Of a DNA stretch of 16,432 nt, positions 13,405-16,432 are shown one piece after another; the first letter of the stretch is position 1, and every line of letters begins with the position of its first letter. Below the pieces are notes generated by a model. It had not been told where the DNA came from. It saw only the letters and a list, made by a program, of their open reading frames with translations, and ran no database searches. The position numbers and the translations under genes were made by a program. The stretch is from Candidatus Alkanophagales archaeon. Lineage in GTDB: Archaea; Halobacteriota; Syntropharchaeia; Alkanophagales; B39-G2. The stretch spans positions 1-16,432 of the forward strand of contig QMVQ01000014.1 in the NCBI GenBank assembly GCA_003661185.1, written 5' to 3'.

Positions 13405-13863
13405 TTATGCCCTAAGGAGGATTTCCGCAGTCTCAGGCTTGTATTCCCAGTCCGCCGGCAGCACCTTCTTACGCTTGTAATACTTAACGAGCCTCCGTAT
13501 CTTCGACTCTGTGAGCTGCAACGCCCTTTTATTATGCAAGTCTTTTCTGTGCAGCTCCAGATGCTTCCGCAGCCGTATAGCCTTTTTTATCAAGTTCTGC
13601 AGGTCTTCGGGGACTTTAGAGGCGACGTTGTATTCTCTCAAAATTTGAGTCATCTTCTTGCCAGTAACCAAACGGACATCGGGCACGCCGTAGCAGTCTC
13701 TGAGGACCATCCCTATGACGCTTGTCGAGTATCCTTGCTTGTATAGCTCGATGATGCGCTCTTCTATCTCTTCGGGCGTAATCTGCAACCATTCTGGTGG
13801 CTTCTTCCGCAACGGCGGCTTTGAGCCCGATCTCCCCCTACGTCTTGCGTAAATCCTCGCCAT
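13405..13863 (-). CDS. rps15: 30S ribosomal protein S15 (uS15, archaeal form)
   Basis: 152 residues, the archaeal/eukaryotic length (bacterial S15 is about 89). [14 protein letters not shown] at the N-terminus, the extension R-K-K-P-P-E-W and [14 protein letters not shown] are archaeal S15/eS13-type signatures. The conserved core [17 protein letters not shown] follows, and [12 protein letters not shown] ends the fold. It binds 16S rRNA in the central domain. It is a single gene with its own promoter. Confidence 0.97.
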   Translation of the reverse strand: MARIYARRRGRSGSKPPLRKKPPEWLQITPEEIEERIIELYKQGYSTSVIGMVLRDCYGVPDVRLVTGKKMTQILREYNVASKVPEDLQNLIKKAIRLRKHLELHRKDLHNKRALQLTESKIRRLVKYYKRKKVLPADWEYKPETAEILLRA

Positions 13864-13890
13864 TTCTCATCACGTCCTCTTCTTCTCTCG

Positions 13891-13900
13891 CAATTAAAAA
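13891..13900 (-). promoter_or_regulatory. TATA-like box of rps15
   Basis: TTTTTAATTG on the minus strand, 28-37 bases upstream of ATG 13863, which gives a very short leader. Confidence 0.5.
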
Positions 13901-13923
13901 TGTTTTGGATGGTAAATATGAGC

Positions 13924-13944
13924 GGGGCAGCTGCTTACTGCCCC
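13924..13944. promoter_or_regulatory. Perfect 7-base inverted repeat between divergent promoters
   Basis: GGGGCAG (13924-13930) and CTGCCCC (13938-13944) around CTGCTTA. It sits between the rps15 promoter and the symporter promoter, upstream of both, so it suits a regulator site better than a terminator. It is G+C-rich in an otherwise A+T-rich gap. No T-run follows. Confidence 0.45.
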
Positions 13945-13956
13945 ATAAGACTCTAT

Positions 13957-13965
13957 ATTGCACAT
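13957..13965 (+). promoter_or_regulatory. Shared nonamer ATTGCACAT upstream of the symporter promoter
   Basis: Identical to 15457-15465 ahead of the solute-binding protein gene. It lies 42 bases before the symporter ATG and about 8 bases upstream of its TATA-like box, the usual position for an activator site in archaea. Confidence 0.5.
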
Positions 13966-13971
13966 AACGAC

Positions 13972-13982
13972 AAATATATAAA
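13972..13982 (+). promoter_or_regulatory. TATA box of the symporter gene
   Basis: AAATATATAAA, the strongest TATA match in the window. A start site about 25 bases downstream falls within a few bases of ATG 14007, so the mRNA is probably leaderless. The AAGG directly touching the ATG is too close to serve as a ribosome binding site. Confidence 0.7.
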
Positions 13983-14006
13983 CGCACGAGGCGTCCTAAT
14001 GTAAGG

Positions 14007-15404
14007 ATGCAAAACATCGTGCTTTCCATAGTCGTGGCGTATTTGGGCGTCTGCATGCTCATCGGGCTTTATGGGAAGAAGCTGACAAAGTCCGCCGAGG
14101 ATTTCGACGTGGGCGGCAGGCGGCTTCCATGGTGGGTGGCGTCGCTCTCGATTGCGGCGACGCTCGTCGGCTCCGGCGTAACGATTGGTGTCGGCGAGCT
14201 CGGCTACAAAGTTGGAATCTCGGGGGTGCTCTACCCGTTGATTCTCGGCGTCGCTTTGATTTTGAGCATGTGGCTCGCCGCCGCTCGTTTCAGACGCACC
14301 AACGCCATAACACTGCAAGAGGTGCTGGAGCGGGACTACGGCGTCGAAGCTCGGGCGCTTGTTGCCCTTGTAATGATACTGTCGCTCATTCCGGCGGTCG
14401 CAGCACAATTTCTGGCTGCCGGCGCCATTCTGTCTGCGATGACAGGTTTGGACATCGGAATAAGCATCGTGGTCACCGCTGCAATAATCACGCTCTACAT
14501 TTTCATCGGCGGGATGTGGGCGGTGGCGCTGACGGACACACTTCAGATGATTGTGATATATACGGGCTTGGGGCTGCTCACTGCGCTCATCGCCACCGGC
14601 GGCTTCTCATCACAGCTCTCGCAACTGCCGCCGAGCTACTGGGACTGGACTGCTGCGGGTCCCGTGCGCATCAGCTCCTACGTAGCGTGCCTACTCATGT
14701 TTGTTTACGTCAGCCAGCCGTGGCTGCAGAGATGTGCGGCGGTGCGGACGCCTGAGGACGCTACGAAGGCGGGCGTCATCGCCGGGCTGCTAATCTTCCC
14801 GATAGGCTTCTTTGCGGTTTCTGCTGGGCTGCTCGCCAGAGTACTGCTGCCGAACACCGAGCCGATACTTGCGGTGCCGCAGGTCATGCTTACGGTCTTT
14901 CCGCCTGCTGTGGGCGCACTTTTCTGCGCCGCCATCATAGCAGCGTGCATGTCCAGTACCGACTCTTGGATTCATTCCTGCACGACAATGCTCGTCCGGG
15001 ACTTCTACCAGCGGCTCATAAACCCTCAAGCTTCAGATAAAAAGATTCTCAAAATCTCAAGGCTCATTACCATCGTGATTGGACTCTTGGGCTTGCTCCT
15101 CGCATTGACAATTCGAGAGGAAGTCGTCATGCTCGTTCTGCTCTTTCTGGCGCCCAGCGCCCTTTACATCGGACCGCTTCTCGTTTCATGGTTTTCACGG
15201 CGGAGGAAGCTGAAGAGACGAGCAGGCTTCGCAATCATGCTCGCGGTGAGCGTGCTCGGCATCGTCTTGACGGTCCTGATGCTGTTCAACAAGCCGCCGC
15301 AGATTTTTGGCATGCACGCCGCACTGCCTACGGTCATTATCGCATACGTGCTCACGTTGATACTCCTTTATCTACCGTGGACGTCAGAGGAGAAGTTGAA
15401 TTGA
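14007..15404 (+). CDS. Sodium:solute symporter (SSS family)
   Basis: 465 residues with about 12-13 membrane segments, typical of the pantothenate/proline branch. S-A-E-D-F-D-V-G-G-R-R-L-P (about 29-41) is the family N-terminal motif. G-G-M-W-A-V-A-L-T-D-T-L-Q (168-180) is the SSS signature, and A-C-M-S-S-T-D-S-W-I later is the conserved segment contributing Na+ site residues. The family couples solute import to the Na+ gradient; the substrate cannot be inferred. It is monocistronic: the next gene has its own promoter 97 bases on, with the same upstream nonamer. It is divergent from rps15. Confidence 0.93.
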   Translation: MQNIVLSIVVAYLGVCMLIGLYGKKLTKSAEDFDVGGRRLPWWVASLSIAATLVGSGVTIGVGELGYKVGISGVLYPLILGVALILSMWLAAARFRRTNAITLQEVLERDYGVEARALVALVMILSLIPAVAAQFLAAGAILSAMTGLDIGISIVVTAAIITLYIFIGGMWAVALTDTLQMIVIYTGLGLLTALIATGGFSSQLSQLPPSYWDWTAAGPVRISSYVACLLMFVYVSQPWLQRCAAVRTPEDATKAGVIAGLLIFPIGFFAVSAGLLARVLLPNTEPILAVPQVMLTVFPPAVGALFCAAIIAACMSSTDSWIHSCTTMLVRDFYQRLINPQASDKKILKISRLITIVIGLLGLLLALTIREEVVMLVLLFLAPSALYIGPLLVSWFSRRRKLKRRAGFAIMLAVSVLGIVLTVLMLFNKPPQIFGMHAALPTVIIAYVLTLILLYLPWTSEEKLN

Positions 15405-15431
15405 CAAGTTGCCGAAAAAGGTGTGCGCTGC

Positions 15432-15462
15432 TGCAATTTTCCCAATTAGGCAAATAATTGCA
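15432..15462. repeat. Inverted repeat TGCAATT...AATTGCA after the symporter gene
   Basis: A perfect 7-base inverted repeat (15432-15438 and 15456-15462) with a 17-base spacer. The right arm overlaps the shared nonamer, so it could be a two-half-site operator for the solute-binding protein gene. It could also end the symporter transcript as a hairpin, since T-rich sequence (TTTTCCC) lies in the loop. Confidence 0.4.
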
Positions 15463-15465
15463 CAT
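15457..15465 (+). promoter_or_regulatory. Shared nonamer ATTGCACAT upstream of the solute-binding protein promoter
   Basis: Second copy of the motif at 13957-13965, on the same strand and again upstream of a TATA-like box, 36-44 bases before the start codon. The flanking bases are similar too (ATA or ATAA just before it). Confidence 0.5.
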
Positions 15466-15475
15466 CGGGGCGAAC

Positions 15476-15484
15476 ATTTATATG
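15476..15484 (+). promoter_or_regulatory. TATA-like box of the solute-binding protein gene
   Basis: ATTTATATG is the best TATA match. It places the start site near 15500-15506, which would make the mRNA leaderless, yet a strong GGGGGTG ribosome binding site is present at 15488-15494. The alternative AAATAAT (15452-15458) would keep that site in a 20-base leader and would overlap the nonamer. Confidence 0.5.
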
Positions 15485-15500
15485 AGAGGGGGTGTTTATA

Positions 15501-16432
15501 ATGATGATGCGTGTAAGATTCGTGGTGGTAGCCGCCCTCCTGCTCGTATCCTTTACGCTTGGCTGCGTGGAGAGGACGCCACCACCGGTGGCGCCTTCCC
15601 CGGCAACATCTCCAGCGACAGGGCTCACAGAGTTGAAAATCGGATGGCAACCGGCGTTCGAGCACGTCGCCGTCCCCATAATCCTGGAGAAGGGCTGGTT
15701 GGAAAATGAGCTTGGGGTTCCGGTCAGTGAGATGCTCTTCACGGGCGGCGGCGCCAAGGAGTTTCAGGCGTTCAGAGCTGGCGAAATCGACGTGGCGGTC
15801 GGTGGCGTCGCCCCCGCAATCTCGACAATCGCCAACGAATACGAGAAGGGGCATAAGGTCGTGGCGGCGGTCGGCATGGACATCGCAACGCTCTCGATAA
15901 GAGCGACGGACGGCGTCCCCGACTTTTACTGGAATTATTCAGACCCTGCAGGTTCGATTTTAAAATTTGAGATGGAGCAAGGCAGACCGATGAAAATAGG
16001 CGTCTGGGGCGGTCCCGGTTCCATACAGTGGACAATAATGACGGACTGGCTCCTAGCGCACGGTATAGACCCTGAGCATGACGTCGAGATCAAGACAGGC
16101 GGCATCGTTCTAATGGAGTGGCTACGTTCCAAGGTAATAGATGCGGCGGTGATAGGCGCCGAGCTTGACGACCTCATGATTCAACAGGGCTACGGCATCC
16201 CCGTCCTCTGGATTTCGAAGGAGTGGGCAGAGCTTAAGGGCTACGAACATTCGCCGTGCTGCGTCGTGACGGTGCGTGGCGACCTCTTGCGGGAGCATCC
16301 CGAAGTCGTGAGCGCCGTCGTGAGCGCCTTCATTCGAGCGCAAAGATTCGCCTACGAGCATCCCGACGAGGCTATCGGCATTCTTGATAAACACATGCCT
16401 GAGAGCGTGAAGCTGGCGTTTGGCGGCGAAGA
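15501..16432 (+). CDS. ABC transporter solute-binding lipoprotein (NMT1/SsuA/TauA-like), 3' end cut
   Basis: Open from ATG 15501 to the window edge, 310 codons read. The N-terminus M-M-M-R-V-R-F-V-V-V-A-A-L-L-L is a signal peptide ending in T-L-G-C (Cys22), a lipoprotein-type cleavage site. A Pro/Thr/Ser-rich linker (to about residue 44) follows, as in archaeal surface binding proteins. The mature part begins L-K-I-G-W-Q-P, then V-P-I-I-L-E-K-G-W-L and G-G-A-K-E-F-Q-A-F-R-A-G-E-I-D-V-A-V-G-G-V. This is the pattern of the sulfonate/nitrate/thiamine-precursor type II binding proteins, and M-K-I-G-V-W-G-G-P-G-S begins the second lobe. Ligand is unknown. Permease and ATPase genes probably follow outside the window. 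ATG 15504 and 15507 are possible, but GGGGGTG (15488-15494) favours 15501. Confidence 0.88.
   Translation, partial: MMMRVRFVVVAALLLVSFTLGCVERTPPPVAPSPATSPATGLTELKIGWQPAFEHVAVPIILEKGWLENELGVPVSEMLFTGGGAKEFQAFRAGEIDVAVGGVAPAISTIANEYEKGHKVVAAVGMDIATLSIRATDGVPDFYWNYSDPAGSILKFEMEQGRPMKIGVWGGPGSIQWTIMTDWLLAHGIDPEHDVEIKTGGIVLMEWLRSKVIDAAVIGAELDDLMIQQGYGIPVLWISKEWAELKGYEHSPCCVVTVRGDLLREHPEVVSAVVSAFIRAQRFAYEHPDEAIGILDKHMPESVKLAFGGE

Noticed and set aside
14129..14755. Plus-strand open frame of 208 codons inside the symporter gene
   Set aside because: It is out of frame with clear membrane-transporter sequence, and its translation is His/Arg/Ala-rich low-complexity sequence with no family likeness.
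1..16432. CRISPR array, insertion sequence, integrase or toxin-antitoxin module
   Set aside because: No spaced direct repeats, terminal inverted repeats flanking a transposase, or recognisable mobile genes are present. Base use looks even along the window.

Overview
The window is archaeal. It carries archaeal/eukaryotic-type ribosomal proteins (L18e, LX/L18a, archaeal L13, S9 and S15), the small RNA polymerase subunits RpoN and RpoK, a group II chaperonin, archaeal SecF and SecD, and TATA-like boxes ahead of most transcription units. CofG, an enzyme of deazaflavin (F420) synthesis, together with a membrane-bound [NiFe] hydrogenase, points to an anaerobic F420-using euryarchaeon, plausibly near the Methanomicrobia, Archaeoglobi or Syntrophoarchaeia/ANME-1 side of the tree. 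That placement is inference. G+C looks like the low to mid fifties. Genes are tightly packed, with no gap over 150 bases. There are no insertion sequences, CRISPR arrays or prophage genes.

Layout. 1-1667 (+): the last three genes of a group 4 hydrogenase operon, namely the C-terminus of the catalytic subunit with its nickel-binding DPCxxC motif, the NuoH-like membrane subunit and a HycF-like polyferredoxin. 1726-2388 (-): a membrane-anchored tandem OB-fold protein. 2441-2668 (+): ribosomal protein LX/L18a, overlapping tail-to-tail with a GNAT acetyltransferase that follows an M20 peptidase (2608-4312, -). 4427-7302 (+): an information-processing operon, rpl18e-rpl13-rps9-rpoN-tRNA-Pro(CGG)-rpoK, ending in cofG. 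7452-9101 (+): a divergent thermosome subunit. 9157-13355 (-): a small membrane protein, an AMACR/CaiB-family enzyme, then secF and secD. 13405-13863 (-): rps15. 14007-15404 (+): a sodium:solute symporter. 15501 to the end (+): an ABC-type periplasmic solute-binding lipoprotein, cut by the window edge.

How the genes fit together. The hydrogenase couples ferredoxin redox chemistry to ion movement across the membrane. The ribosomal/RNA polymerase operon is housekeeping. SecF and SecD assist protein export. The symporter and the solute-binding protein are separate transcription units, but both carry the same nonamer (ATTGCACAT) just upstream of a TATA-like box, which suggests shared control of solute uptake.

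The most unusual item is the chaperonin. Both aspartates tied to ATP hydrolysis in the family (GroEL Asp52 and Asp398 equivalents) appear to be replaced (Asn60 and Ser392), although the rest of the fold is intact and the ORF is full length. It reads as an intact but probably hydrolysis-deficient chaperonin paralogue.
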